Positions 1 through 9,077 of a stretch of 64,000 nt of DNA are shown piece after piece. The number at the start of each line of letters is the position of its first letter. Within the stretch, counting starts at the first letter, position 1. The notes below the pieces were generated by a model. The model was not told where the DNA came from. It did no database searches and saw only the letters and a list, made by a program, of their open reading frames with translations. Source of the DNA: Gemmatimonadota bacterium (lineage in GTDB: Bacteria; Gemmatimonadota; Gemmatimonadetes; Gemmatimonadales; Gemmatimonadaceae); the NCBI GenBank assembly GCA_026387935.1, contig JAPLKU010000005.1, positions 1 to 64,000 of the forward strand, given 5' to 3'. Position numbers and translations under genes: made by a program.

Positions 1-546
1 CTGCTCGATGTTCGGCGAGAGCACCCAGTCGAGTTGCGTGCGCCCGAGATCTGCGGCGAACGCCGTCGTTCGCGCAGAGTCTCGCGACAGATGCGCACGC
101 TCACCAAATACAATCCGTTGGTGATTGTTCGTGTGGCGCACCGTGCCATCATCATCGAGCGTCGCGGCGACAACAACCGCACCACCAAGCACGGACTCTG
201 CTCCAAAACGCGCATCGAGCCGCGCCAGGTGTGAGATGCCATTCAGCATTGGCACCACGCAGCACTTCATACCCATCGCCGGCGCAATGGCATCCATCGC
301 TGAGTGGAGGTCGTATGCCTTGCAGGTGAGCAGTACAAGGTCGAATTCCGGCTTGAGTTCCGTCGCGAGCACGGTCTTCACGTGGAAGCGCATATCGCCG
401 AGTGGGCTGACGACAACGAGTCCGTCGCGTTCGAGCTGTGCGCGACGCCTGGGCCGCACCAGGAAGGTGACGTCCGCGCCTGCTTCCGCGAGCCGACCGC
501 CGATGTATCCGCCGATTCCGCCGGCGCCGAGTATGAGCAACTTCAT
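1..546 (-). CDS. Ketopantoate reductase (ApbA/PanE) family protein, 3' end cut off
   Basis: The reading frame begins with ATG at 546 and stays open for 182 codons to the window edge, so the C-terminal half is missing. The N-terminus is a Rossmann fold with the dinucleotide-binding motif LGAGGIGGYIGG at residues 6-17. It is followed by an LVRPRRRAQL segment typical of NADPH-binding ApbA/PanE proteins, and by LLTCKAYD and VVPMLNGISH, which match the conserved K and N-G regions of ketopantoate reductases. PanE reduces 2-dehydropantoate to pantoate in coenzyme A synthesis. The wider family also contains paralogues of other or unknown function, so pantoate synthesis is only the likeliest role. It is transcribed divergently from the M28 peptidase gene, and the 165 bp between them hold no other gene. 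Confidence 0.88.
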   Translation of the reverse strand, partial: MKLLILGAGGIGGYIGGRLAEAGADVTFLVRPRRRAQLERDGLVVVSPLGDMRFHVKTVLATELKPEFDLVLLTCKAYDLHSAMDAIAPAMGMKCCVVPMLNGISHLARLDARFGAESVLGGAVVVAATLDDDGTVRHTNNHQRIVFGERAHLSRDSARTTAFAADLGRTQLDWVLSPNIEQ

Positions 547-711
547 TGAGTCGATGTGCTGGGGTAGCAGTGGAGCTTAGGGCAGTGCCGGGCTCCGGCC
601 AAGCCGAGACCCTATTTGATGCAGCACGATGGCCGAACGGAGCCACAAAGCGGATATTGGTGTACGTACGATGAACACGTTCGGAACCACTCAAATCAGG
701 TTCGCATCTCT

Positions 712-2409
712 ATGATGTCTCGCACCCTCTGCCTCACTCTCGCCGCAACCGCAGCCGCCACCCTCGCTTGCGGTGGCGAAAGCACCGCCGGATCCGGTCC
801 CGCGCTGCCTGCCGCCGTGACTGCTGCCGTGGACACCGCCACACTGATGCGGCACATCCGCGTCCTTGCGCACGACTCGCTCCTCGGCCGCGCACCGGGG
901 TCGCTCGGTGAAGATCGGACCGTGGCCTATCTCGAATCCGAGTTCAAGGCCATCGGCCTCAAGCCCGGCAACACCGACGGGACCTACATCCAGAAAGTCC
1001 CGCTTGTGGGCATCACGGTGAAGAACTCGCCGTCGCTCACCTTTGCCAAGAACGGCGCGACACAGAAGCTCAAATGGCACGACGATTTCGTCGCCTGGAC
1101 AAAGCATGTGGTGCCGAGCGTCTCGCTCAAGGCGTCCGAACTCGTGTTCGTCGGGTACGGCGTCGAGGCGCCAGAGTTTGGCTGGGACGATTTCAAGGGT
1201 ATGGACGTGGCGGGCAAGACGCTCGTGATGCTGGTAAACGATCCGCCCCTTGCCGACACGAGCAAGTTCGGCGGCAAGCGGATGACCTACTACGGCCGCT
1301 GGACCTACAAGTTCGAACAGGGCATGAAGCACAAGGCGGCGGGCGTGCTCATCGTGCACGAGACCGGTCCCGCGGGCTATCCCTTCGCCGTGGTGCAGGG
1401 CAAGACGGGCGAGCAGTTCGACCTCGTCACGCCCGACAAGAATGCATCACGCAGCAGCGTGGAAGGATGGATCTCGCTCGAGCAGGCGAAAGAACTCTTC
1501 GCCATGGCGGGCGCCAACTTCGACACGCTCCATGCGCGCGCGGCGACGCCTGAGTTCAGGCCCGTGCCGCTCGGCGTGACCGCGAGCATCAACATCGAGA
1601 ACAAGCTGCGCACTATCGACTCGCGCAACGTCGTCGCGAAACTCGAAGGCAGCGATCCCATTCTCAAGGACGAGTACATCATCTACTCGGCGCACTGGGA
1701 TCACTTCGGCGTCGGCGAAAAGGTGAATGGCGATTCCATCTACAATGGCGGGGCGGACAACGCGACGGGCACGTCAGCGCTGCTCACGGCCGCGAAAGCG
1801 TTCGCAGCGATGCCCACGGCGCCTAAGCGCTCGATTCTCTTTCTCTCGGTGACCGCGGAAGAGCAGGGGCTGCTCGGCTCGCAGTTCTATGGGATGACGC
1901 CCATCTATCCGCTGGCGAAGACCGCCGCGAACATCAACATGGATGGAATGACCACCTGGGGCGTGACGAGTGACGTCACGGTCATCGGACTCGGCGCGTC
2001 GGAGCTCGACGACTATGCGCGTGCCGCGGCCAAGGAGCAGGGGCGCACGTTGCGTGCCGATCCAGAGCCGGAAAAGGGTTTCTACTATCGCTCCGATCAT
2101 TTCAACTTCGCAAAGGTCGGCGTGCCGGCCTTTGATCCGGGCGAGGGCGTGACATTCATCGGCAAGCCGGCGGACTTCGGCATGAAGAAGCGCGATGAAT
2201 ACACCGAGAAGTTCTATCACAAGCCGCAGGACGAGCCGCAGCCCGGCTGGGACCTGAGCGGCGCGGCGCAGGACCTCAAGCTCTTCATGACGATCGGCTA
2301 TCGCGTGGCCGAAGCGGCCAAGATGCCAGAGTGGAGCGTGGGGAACGAGTTCCGTGCGATTCGCGAGAAGTCGCTGCAGTCCAAGGGGTCCGTCGAGCCC
2401 AAGAAGTAG
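712..2409 (+). CDS. M28 family zinc aminopeptidase, lipoprotein
   Basis: The product is a 565-residue exported metallopeptidase. The start at 712 (ATGATG) is chosen because it gives a compact lipoprotein signal ending in TLAC (Cys20); upstream in-frame codons are not protein-like. A protease-associated-type region (about residues 110-270) precedes the catalytic domain. The M28 zinc ligands and catalytic residues are visible in order: HWDH (about 326), GGADNATG (about 347), TAEEQGLLGS (about 381), NMDG (about 409) and SDHFNF (about 461). Family members remove N-terminal amino acids from peptides in the periplasm or outside the cell. A GTG-started oxidoreductase gene begins 9 nt after the stop, so the two may be cotranscribed. 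The peptide specificity cannot be read from the sequence. Confidence 0.92.
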   Translation: MMSRTLCLTLAATAAATLACGGESTAGSGPALPAAVTAAVDTATLMRHIRVLAHDSLLGRAPGSLGEDRTVAYLESEFKAIGLKPGNTDGTYIQKVPLVGITVKNSPSLTFAKNGATQKLKWHDDFVAWTKHVVPSVSLKASELVFVGYGVEAPEFGWDDFKGMDVAGKTLVMLVNDPPLADTSKFGGKRMTYYGRWTYKFEQGMKHKAAGVLIVHETGPAGYPFAVVQGKTGEQFDLVTPDKNASRSSVEGWISLEQAKELFAMAGANFDTLHARAATPEFRPVPLGVTASINIENKLRTIDSRNVVAKLEGSDPILKDEYIIYSAHWDHFGVGEKVNGDSIYNGGADNATGTSALLTAAKAFAAMPTAPKRSILFLSVTAEEQGLLGSQFYGMTPIYPLAKTAANINMDGMTTWGVTSDVTVIGLGASELDDYARAAAKEQGRTLRADPEPEKGFYYRSDHFNFAKVGVPAFDPGEGVTFIGKPADFGMKKRDEYTEKFYHKPQDEPQPGWDLSGAAQDLKLFMTIGYRVAEAAKMPEWSVGNEFRAIREKSLQSKGSVEPKK

Positions 2410-2418
2410 ATTCAAGCT

Positions 2419-3840
2419 GTGTCTTCTGCTCCAAACGCTACCCACGACGTTGCCGTCATCGGTTCCGGGCCCAACGGACTCGCTGCGGCAATCGTGGCCG
2501 CGCAGAGCGGGCGGCGGACCATACTATATGAAGGGAACGATACCGTTGGCGGGGGGCTTCGGTCCGCCGAGCTGACGCAGCCCGGATTTGTGCACGATGT
2601 CTGTTCGAGTGTACACCCGATGGGCGCGGCGTCTCCCTTCTTCCGTTCGCTGCCGCTCGCGCAATACGGCCTCGAGTGGATCACGCCGCCGGCGGCCGCG
2701 GCGCATCCATTGGACGACGGCACATCGGCCATGCTCTGGAACGATGAAAAGCGCACCGCCGACGAGCTTGGGCTTGATCGGATGCGGTGGCACCGTCGGA
2801 TTGGAACCATTGCGCGCGACTGGAACAACCTCGAACTCGATCTCCTGGCGCCGCCGGTTTCGTTTCCGACGCATCCGGTATCATTCGCCAGATTCGGCAT
2901 TCAGGCGCTACTCTCAGTCAACGGGTATGCGAAGCTCGCGTTCAACACGCCTCGTGCCCGCGCGCTCTTTGCAGGGTGTGCGGCGCATTCGCTCATTCCA
3001 TTCTCGTATGCCGGGAGCGCTGCCATCGGCATCGTGATGGCCGCGGTGGCGCACGCACGAGGGTGGCCCGTGGCGCGTGGTGGTTCGCAGTCCATCGCCA
3101 ATGCACTCGCCGCTCACTTCAAATCACTCGGCGGCGAAATCGTAACAGGCATGCCGATCACCACGCATGAGCAGCTCGGCGGCGCAAAGCATTTGTTTTT
3201 TGATACGTCGCCGCGCGCCATGGCCCGGATCATGGGCGCGCGACTGCCGGCCGCCTATGCAACGAAACTCGAGCGTCACGCATACGGCCCCGGTGTTTTC
3301 AAGATCGACTGGGCGCTGAGCGGCCCCATTCCATGGAAGGCGCGCGAGTGCCTCGAGGCAGCCACCGTTCACCTTGGTGGCACCATCGAGGAGCTCGCAG
3401 AATCTGAGGCCGCACCCTGGCGCGGCGATCACGCGGACAAGCCATTCGTACTGGTGACGCAGCCGAGCTTGTTTGATGCGAGCCGCGCACCGGCTGGCCA
3501 GCACACGGCATGGGGATACTGTCATGTGCCGAATGGGTCTACGGTAGATATGACGGCACGCATCGAAGCGCAGATGGAGCGCTTTGCGCCCGGGTTCCGC
3601 GATGTGGTCATCGCGCGTGCCGTGCACAACACCGCATCGCTCGAAGCCGGCAATCCAAATCTGGTTGGCGGCGACATCGGTGGCGGATCGAACGAACTGA
3701 AGCACCTGCTCTTTCGGCCCACGTGGCGTACCTATTCGACTCCAACGCCCGGTGTGCACCTGTGCTCCGCGGCCACACCGCCGGGCGGCGGCGTGCATGG
3801 CATGTGTGGATATCACGCGGCTGCGCGCGCATTGACGTAG
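2419..3840 (+). CDS. FAD-dependent oxidoreductase, phytoene desaturase (CrtI)-like
   Basis: A 473-residue flavoprotein of the NAD(P)/FAD-dependent amine-oxidase/CrtI-like superfamily. It starts at GTG 2419, 9 nt after the preceding stop. The FAD-binding motif VIGSGPNGLAAAIVAAQSG lies at about residues 13-31 and is followed by EGNDTVGGGLRSAE, the usual second glycine motif. The C-terminus ends in a typical FAD-contact region, LCSAATPPGGGVHGMCG. Relatives act on hydrophobic isoprenoids or remain uncharacterised; no other carotenoid gene lies nearby, so carotenoid desaturation is not supported by context. The next gene (a membrane protein) starts 47 nt downstream behind a GGGAG ribosome-binding site. 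Confidence 0.85.
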   Translation: MSSAPNATHDVAVIGSGPNGLAAAIVAAQSGRRTILYEGNDTVGGGLRSAELTQPGFVHDVCSSVHPMGAASPFFRSLPLAQYGLEWITPPAAAAHPLDDGTSAMLWNDEKRTADELGLDRMRWHRRIGTIARDWNNLELDLLAPPVSFPTHPVSFARFGIQALLSVNGYAKLAFNTPRARALFAGCAAHSLIPFSYAGSAAIGIVMAAVAHARGWPVARGGSQSIANALAAHFKSLGGEIVTGMPITTHEQLGGAKHLFFDTSPRAMARIMGARLPAAYATKLERHAYGPGVFKIDWALSGPIPWKARECLEAATVHLGGTIEELAESEAAPWRGDHADKPFVLVTQPSLFDASRAPAGQHTAWGYCHVPNGSTVDMTARIEAQMERFAPGFRDVVIARAVHNTASLEAGNPNLVGGDIGGGSNELKHLLFRPTWRTYSTPTPGVHLCSAATPPGGGVHGMCGYHAAARALT

Positions 3841-3887
3841 GAACTCGAGAGTACAAAACAGCACCGGAAACAACACCGGGAGAGCCG

Positions 3888-5276
3888 ATGGAAACCGCAA
3901 CGATGGATGCTCCGCCGCCGGTCATAACACCGCCAGTCGCACCGCCAGTCGCCGCGACGGCGCAACCGCCGAGTGCGGCCTGGCCGGCCTGGCCGTTGTG
4001 GCAGCGCGTTCTGTTCCGGCTCGTGTTTGCGTACATGATTCTGCAGACGGCGCCGTGGAACTGGTTGTCGCCGATACCTGGCGCGCAGTACCTGCTGCAG
4101 CCGTTGCGGATGGGCATCAACTGGGCCGTGCACTTCGCCAACGACAACGTGTTCCACTTGTACGACAAACTCGTGCCGGTGAACGGGAGTGGCGACACGT
4201 CGTGGGCATGGACGCAGATGTGGATGTACATGAGCATCGCGGCCATTGCGTGTGTGGTGTGGAGCGTGGCGGATTGGAAGCGGCCGCACTATCGACGGCT
4301 GAACTACTGGTTTCGGTTGGCGCTGCGTTTTTACATTGCGAGTGCGGCGCTCAGCTATGGAATCATCAAGCTCTACGCGATGCAGATGGTCTTTCCGTCC
4401 ACAAGTCAGCTGGCCACGCCGCTCGGCGATTTGCTGCCGATGCGCTTTTCGTGGCTGTTCATCGGCTATTCGTTGCCTTACCAGATGTTCTCAGGGGTGA
4501 TGGAGACGACGGCCGGGCTCCTATTGTTGCACCGGCGGACCGTAACGGCCGGATTGTTCGCGGCGACCGGCGCGTTCATCAATGTCGTGATGATCAACCT
4601 CAGTTACGACGTGCCGGTGAAGTTGTACTCGTCGCACCTGTTGTTGTCGTGCATCATCCTGTTGACGATGGATTCGCCACGGTTGATCAACCTGCTCGTG
4701 CTCAACCGGCCGACACCGGCGACACGCGCCTGGGATCATTTCTGGACGAAGCCCTGGCAGGTGTGGGGCGGGCGGGTGGTGTGGGTGATGGTGACGTGGA
4801 CCATTCTCGTGTCGCCCCTCATGAATGAGTACACGCGGTACAAGGTGGCCAACGCACCGCCGATTGCCGGGCCGCTCAAGGCCGGCGTGTACGACGTGAA
4901 GAGTTATGTCGTGAACAAGACGCCGATGCCGCTCACCGTGGGCGACACGCTGCGATGGAAGGATGTGATCATCGACTCGTACACGGCGGCGAGCGTCGGC
5001 ACCGGTGACCAGGTATTCCAGCGGCGCTACGGGCGCGGGTACTTCCGGTACAAGCCCGACACGGCGACGCGCATGGCCGCGGTGTGGAAGACGTCAACGA
5101 TTCCCGGCGACAGCACCTTTCTGTTCACGATGCGGTATGAGGTGCCGGACTCGAGCACCATTCGGCTGCACACCGTGATTCGCGGCGATTCGATTCATGT
5201 CGAGCTCGTGCGGACGAACAGGAAGTTCCAGCTGGCGGAGAGACAGTTTCATTGGTTAAGTGAGTACAACCGATGA
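3888..5276 (+). CDS. Polytopic membrane protein with soluble C-terminal domain (DoxX-like)
   Basis: A 462-residue membrane protein of unknown function. The start at 3888 is supported by GGGAGAG five bases upstream. An Ala/Pro-rich N-terminal tail (about residues 1-35) is followed by roughly seven or eight hydrophobic segments between about 40 and 320. These include a DoxX/HTTM-like stretch around LQTAPWNWL and ALSYGIIKLYAMQM. After the last membrane segment there is a soluble domain of about 140 residues (from about KVANAPPIAGP) that is predicted to be beta-rich. I could not assign the C-terminal domain to a family. It lies directly downstream of the CrtI-like oxidoreductase and is probably cotranscribed with it. 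Confidence 0.65.
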   Translation: METATMDAPPPVITPPVAPPVAATAQPPSAAWPAWPLWQRVLFRLVFAYMILQTAPWNWLSPIPGAQYLLQPLRMGINWAVHFANDNVFHLYDKLVPVNGSGDTSWAWTQMWMYMSIAAIACVVWSVADWKRPHYRRLNYWFRLALRFYIASAALSYGIIKLYAMQMVFPSTSQLATPLGDLLPMRFSWLFIGYSLPYQMFSGVMETTAGLLLLHRRTVTAGLFAATGAFINVVMINLSYDVPVKLYSSHLLLSCIILLTMDSPRLINLLVLNRPTPATRAWDHFWTKPWQVWGGRVVWVMVTWTILVSPLMNEYTRYKVANAPPIAGPLKAGVYDVKSYVVNKTPMPLTVGDTLRWKDVIIDSYTAASVGTGDQVFQRRYGRGYFRYKPDTATRMAAVWKTSTIPGDSTFLFTMRYEVPDSSTIRLHTVIRGDSIHVELVRTNRKFQLAERQFHWLSEYNR

Positions 5277-5422
5277 CGTGGCGGTTGGCGCGGAGAGTTG
5301 CGGCGCCCACTGCCGGATGACGGCTCGTGCGCTGCATGTCCCAGTCCCATGGTATCGAGCCGCAACAGCCGCGTGTGTCGCGCGCGGAGCAACCACGCTG
5401 ATTCGTTTCCCACAGGAACACC

Positions 5423-6859
5423 ATGACCCGCAATCAATTCGGTATGTCCGCTTGCGCTCTGCTTCTCGTCGCCTGCGTCGACACCAGTCGTTCAGCGACG
5501 ACCAGAGAAGCAGTGCCTCCGTCGAAACCAACAGTCGCCCCAATTAACGTCGCCGAGCTGGATTCGATCATTCAGCGAGTCGTTGCGGCGAAGCAGCTCG
5601 TCGGACTTTCCATTGCGGTGATGCAGGATGGAAAGACCGTACTCGCCAAAGGATACGGCTTCCGGTCGCTCGAGCCGAAGCAACCGGTCACCACCACGAC
5701 GATGTTCCCGGTGGGGTCGGTCACAAAGCAATTTACCTGCTCGGCGGCGCTCCTCCTGCAGCAGGACGGTAAGCTTTCGATGCGCGACCCCGTGGCGAAG
5801 TATGCGCCGAAGGCGACGGCCGCCGACCGTCTTACACTGCTCGACCTCGGTCAGCATGTGAGCGGATATCGCGACTACTACCCGCTCGACTTCGTGGACC
5901 GCGAAATGCAGGCCCCGGTGCCGGCCGACACGATCATCGCGCGGTACGCGACGCGGCCACTCGATTTCGAACCGGGCACACGCTGGTCGTACAGCAACAC
6001 GAACTTCACGATCCTCGGCAAGGCGATCGAGACGGCGTCGGGCAAAACGATGCCGGCGTTTCTCAATGAACGGATCTTCACTCCACTCGGCATGACCCGC
6101 ACCGCGTACGATCCTCCGGCCACCGATACCGGAATGGCACGCGGGTACACGTCGTATGCGCTCGCCGCGCCGTCGCGCGCGCTGCCGGAGGCGAGTGGTT
6201 GGACTGGGGCGGCCGGCGCGATTTTCTCGACGCCGACCGATCTCTTGAAGTGGGACCTCGCGCTGATAGACGGGAAGATCCTCGCGCCCGCCTCGTACGC
6301 GACGCTCACCACCCCGCGCACACTCGCCGACGGTCGCTCCACCGGATACGGCTGCGGCATGAGTGTGCAGCTCACGGGTGACCAGGTTGTCTTTCAGCAT
6401 GGCGGCGCCGTGGCTGGTTCGGTGGCGCAGAACGTGATTCTGCCAGGCACTCGGTCGGCGATTGCCGTGCTTTCCAATGCGGATTTCGCGGCCACGGGTG
6501 AAATCATTGCCGCCGCGCTCCGCCGGCTCACGCCGCAGATTGACGTCCCAGTGATTGCCGGGCTCTCGGCACTCGAAGCGGCCAGAGCATTTCTCGTCTC
6601 GCTTGAGAGCGGTACCATCGATCGCAAAACACTCGGCGACGATTTCAATGCGTTGCTGACGGCCGAGCATATCGCTGCCGACCGGAAATCGCTCGCCGCG
6701 AATGGGCGCATCACCGACGTTCAGGTTGTGCGCACGGTGGAGCGCGGCGGAATGGAAGTCGCGGTGGTCAACTATATGGTAGGGAAGACGCCGGCGCGGA
6801 CGTCGATGTATCGCACGCCCAACGGGAAAATCCAGCAGTTTCTGATCAGCCGGCGATAG
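5423..6859 (+). CDS. Serine hydrolase, beta-lactamase class C-like (S12), lipoprotein
   Basis: The 478-residue product starts at ATG 5423 with AGGA eight bases upstream. Its signal peptide ends in LLVAC (Cys18), so it is a predicted lipoprotein. The penicillin-binding-protein-like catalytic motifs are present: SVTK (Ser99, Lys102), a YSNTN motif (Tyr as general base) near residue 192 and HGG near 330. Family members include esterases, D-aminopeptidases and D-alanyl carboxypeptidases; true beta-lactamase activity is uncommon in this lipoprotein group. A C-terminal extension of about 100 residues follows the catalytic domain. A second S12 protein lies at 52894-54279 on the other strand. Confidence 0.88.
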   Translation: MTRNQFGMSACALLLVACVDTSRSATTREAVPPSKPTVAPINVAELDSIIQRVVAAKQLVGLSIAVMQDGKTVLAKGYGFRSLEPKQPVTTTTMFPVGSVTKQFTCSAALLLQQDGKLSMRDPVAKYAPKATAADRLTLLDLGQHVSGYRDYYPLDFVDREMQAPVPADTIIARYATRPLDFEPGTRWSYSNTNFTILGKAIETASGKTMPAFLNERIFTPLGMTRTAYDPPATDTGMARGYTSYALAAPSRALPEASGWTGAAGAIFSTPTDLLKWDLALIDGKILAPASYATLTTPRTLADGRSTGYGCGMSVQLTGDQVVFQHGGAVAGSVAQNVILPGTRSAIAVLSNADFAATGEIIAAALRRLTPQIDVPVIAGLSALEAARAFLVSLESGTIDRKTLGDDFNALLTAEHIAADRKSLAANGRITDVQVVRTVERGGMEVAVVNYMVGKTPARTSMYRTPNGKIQQFLISRR

Positions 6860-6885
6860 AAACCGCTTCGGGGCTCATCGTGAAA

Positions 6886-7003
6886 GGTCTCGGCGCTGAC
6901 GCGTGTGCGGAACACCGCCGGATGAATCGGATTGTTCGTGGGGACGGCACTGAAAAATCCGACCCGTCCGGCATTTGTCCGCCCACGCGATAGCGCCGAG
7001 ACC
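6886..7003. repeat. 118-nt imperfect palindrome
   Basis: Two arms of 52 nt (6886-6937 and 6952-7003) are inverted copies of each other. They match at 41 of 52 positions with no gaps and are separated by a 14-nt loop. The outermost 12 bp (GGTCTCGGCGCT and its complement) are identical. The element fills much of the 371-bp gap between the serine hydrolase and the PadR gene. No short target duplication is visible at its ends, and I saw no second copy in this window. It could be a large transcribed hairpin, a REP/MITE-like element or an old inverted duplication. Confidence 0.7.
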
Positions 7004-7163
7004 CGTCATCGGGGCTTTGAGCCCGCGTGCCGCGAACGCCTGGTCGTAAGAACGAGATCATGGGCAACGTCTCGGGATCCAAAACGCAGATGGTGGATCA
7101 CGCCGTTGGTAGCCCGTCGCGCTGCGGCACTGCGCCGACCGGTCGCCCTTGCGATACATAGCG

Positions 7164-7179
7164 GTACAATGTATTGTAC
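7164..7179. promoter_or_regulatory. Candidate PadR operator palindrome
   Basis: GTACAATGTATTGTAC is a perfect 7-bp inverted repeat around a 2-bp centre, ending 51 bp before the padR-like start codon. A possible promoter (TTGCGA at 7149, 17-nt spacer, TATTGT at 7172) would be overlapped by it. A related half-site, TGTACA, follows at 7185-7190. PadR-family repressors commonly bind palindromes in their own promoters, so autoregulation of the two-gene unit is the likely meaning. Confidence 0.5.
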
Positions 7180-7230
7180 TCCTATGTACAGGCCGATCCC
7201 CCGCAGTTCACGCCTAAACCGTGCCGCGCC

Positions 7231-7611
7231 ATGAGTGAGCAGATGGAGATCAACAAGGATCTGATTGCCGCGTCGTCGACGCCGATCGTCCTGGCGATTC
7301 TCGTCGAAGGCGACAGCTATGGCTACGCCATTCTCAAGCGCGTGCGCGAGTTGTCCGGTGGGCGCATGGAGTGGACCGACGGCATGCTCTATCCCGTCAT
7401 GCATCGCCTCGAGCGAGACGGCGAGGTGAAGGCGCGGTGGGAAGTGGCCGACAATGGGCGCAAACGGAAGTACTACGGGATCACTCCGCGCGGCCGAACG
7501 CGGCTGAAGGACGAGCACAAGCAATGGCAGGCGGTGGATGCAACGCTGCGCGGCATTTGGTCCACGCGCTCGATTGCCATCCCGAGCAGTCCACTCCCAC
7601 AGGGAGCCTGA
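7231..7611 (+). CDS. PadR family transcriptional regulator
   Basis: A 126-residue winged-helix regulator. The start at 7231 gives the standard N-terminus MSEQMEINKDLIAAS; an ATG further upstream at 7183 is within the candidate operator region and less likely. The core contains PIVLAILVEGDSYGYAILKRV (helix-turn-helix entry), MLYPVMHRLERDG (recognition helix) and RKRKYYGITPRGR (the wing), all diagnostic of PadR. A C-terminal helix of about 30 residues would provide dimerisation. Its stop codon is 3 nt from the start of a permease-prefix membrane protein, a pairing that recurs in Gemmatimonadota and Acidobacteria. The partner is therefore its probable regulatory target. Confidence 0.93.
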   Translation: MSEQMEINKDLIAASSTPIVLAILVEGDSYGYAILKRVRELSGGRMEWTDGMLYPVMHRLERDGEVKARWEVADNGRKRKYYGITPRGRTRLKDEHKQWQAVDATLRGIWSTRSIAIPSSPLPQGA

Positions 7612-7614
7612 GCA

Positions 7615-8988
7615 ATGCCGACGCATAGTGAATCAGCACAGCTCGACGTGCAGATCGATCAGTGGCGCAACTTTCTCCGCAACCGACGCGCCATTCAGGC
7701 GGTGGATGTCGTGGAGCTCGAAGATCATCTGCGCGAACAGATCTCGAACCTCACGGAATCGGGACTCGCCGCCGACGAAGCGTTCCTCGTTGCGGTCAAG
7801 CGCATCGGCCGGCTCGACGCACTCTCAAATGAGTTTGCGCGCGAACATTCCGAACGGTTGTGGAAGCAACTCGTCCTGGCGCCTGCCGATGCCGCGGAAC
7901 CTCAGGGCGGAATCACGCGCGACGCGATCGTCGTATTCAGTTTGGCGCTCGCGGCGGCGCTGCTCGTCAAGTTGCCGGTGCTCTTTGGTATTCCGATGGT
8001 GAACGCGAACGAAGAATTCTACCTCCGCAACGCGAGCCTCTTCGTGCTGCCGTTGCTGACGGCCTACTTCGCGTGGAAACGAAACGTGGCCCCCGCCACG
8101 CTTCGTTGGCTGGCCGTGGTGTTCGTCGCCGCCGGCGTGTTCGCCAACGTGACGCTGTTTGCGCACGGCGGTACCGCCGGAATGCTCGGCGCACTGCACC
8201 TGCCCATCGCGCTCTGGATTGCCGTGGGCGTTGCCTATGCCGGCGCCCGCTGGAAGGAAGTCGCCGGCCGCATGGATTTCATCCGATTCTCCGGAGAACT
8301 CTTCATCTACTACGTACTGATCGCGCTTGGCGGGGGAGTGTTCACCGGCTTCATGATGATGATCTTCGAAGCCATCGGGATCACGCTGCAGCCATTCGTG
8401 CAGTCGTGGTTGATCCCGTGCGGCGCTGCTGGTGCGGTACTCGTTGCATCGTGGCTGGTGGAAGCAAAACAGAGCGTCATCGAGAACATGGTGCCGGTGC
8501 TCACGCGTCTGTTCACGCCGCTCTTCGCCGTCATGCTTGTTGCGTTCCTGGTGACGATGCTGTGGACCGGCCGCGGGGTGGGTATCCAGCGCGAGGTGCT
8601 CATCGGCTTCGACCTGCTGCTCGCCATCGTGGTCGCACTGCTGCTCTACTCGGTGTCTGCCCGCGATCCGCGTGCGCCCGCCGGCGCATTCGACGTTGTG
8701 CAGATCGTGCTCATCGTCAGCGCGCTCGTAGCTGACCTTGTCGCGCTCTGGGCGATTGGTGCGCGCATATCCGACTTCGGCTTCAGCGCCAACCGCGTGG
8801 CCGCGCTCGGCGAGAACATCATCTTGCTCGTGAATCTCTCGTGGTCGGCGGTGGTGTACATCCGCTTCCTGCGAGGACGGGGATCGTTCACGAGCCTCGA
8901 GCGCTGGCAAACGGGCTATCTACCCGTCTACGCCGCGTGGGCGGCGATCGTGGTGATCGCCTTCCCGCTCGTGTTCCGAAACAGCTAG
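7615..8988 (+). CDS. Permease prefix domain 1-containing membrane protein
   Basis: The 457-residue product begins 3 nt after the PadR stop. Residues 1-70 resemble permease prefix domain 1, the cytoplasmic helical module found before MacB-like permeases and beside PadR regulators; its signature here is VELEDHLREQI followed by LAADEAFLVAVKRIG. After residue 95 there are about ten hydrophobic helices reaching the C-terminus. No ABC ATPase or MacB periplasmic domain is present, so this is a membrane protein with the prefix rather than a complete exporter permease. Its substrate and role are unknown. The PadR pairing suggests an inducible envelope function. Confidence 0.8.
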   Translation: MPTHSESAQLDVQIDQWRNFLRNRRAIQAVDVVELEDHLREQISNLTESGLAADEAFLVAVKRIGRLDALSNEFAREHSERLWKQLVLAPADAAEPQGGITRDAIVVFSLALAAALLVKLPVLFGIPMVNANEEFYLRNASLFVLPLLTAYFAWKRNVAPATLRWLAVVFVAAGVFANVTLFAHGGTAGMLGALHLPIALWIAVGVAYAGARWKEVAGRMDFIRFSGELFIYYVLIALGGGVFTGFMMMIFEAIGITLQPFVQSWLIPCGAAGAVLVASWLVEAKQSVIENMVPVLTRLFTPLFAVMLVAFLVTMLWTGRGVGIQREVLIGFDLLLAIVVALLLYSVSARDPRAPAGAFDVVQIVLIVSALVADLVALWAIGARISDFGFSANRVAALGENIILLVNLSWSAVVYIRFLRGRGSFTSLERWQTGYLPVYAAWAAIVVIAFPLVFRNS

Positions 8989-9077
8989 TCCCGGCAAGTC
9001 CGCTCATGGTATCGACCATCTTCATGCCGTGTTGAATCGAACCGCGCTCCCCCCTGACTCAACCAACAGCTGACACA

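Noticed and set aside
5492-6670. A 392-codon open frame antisense to the serine hydrolase lipoprotein
   Set aside because: Arg/His-rich antisense shadow; the plus strand carries the SxxK, YSN and HGG motifs.
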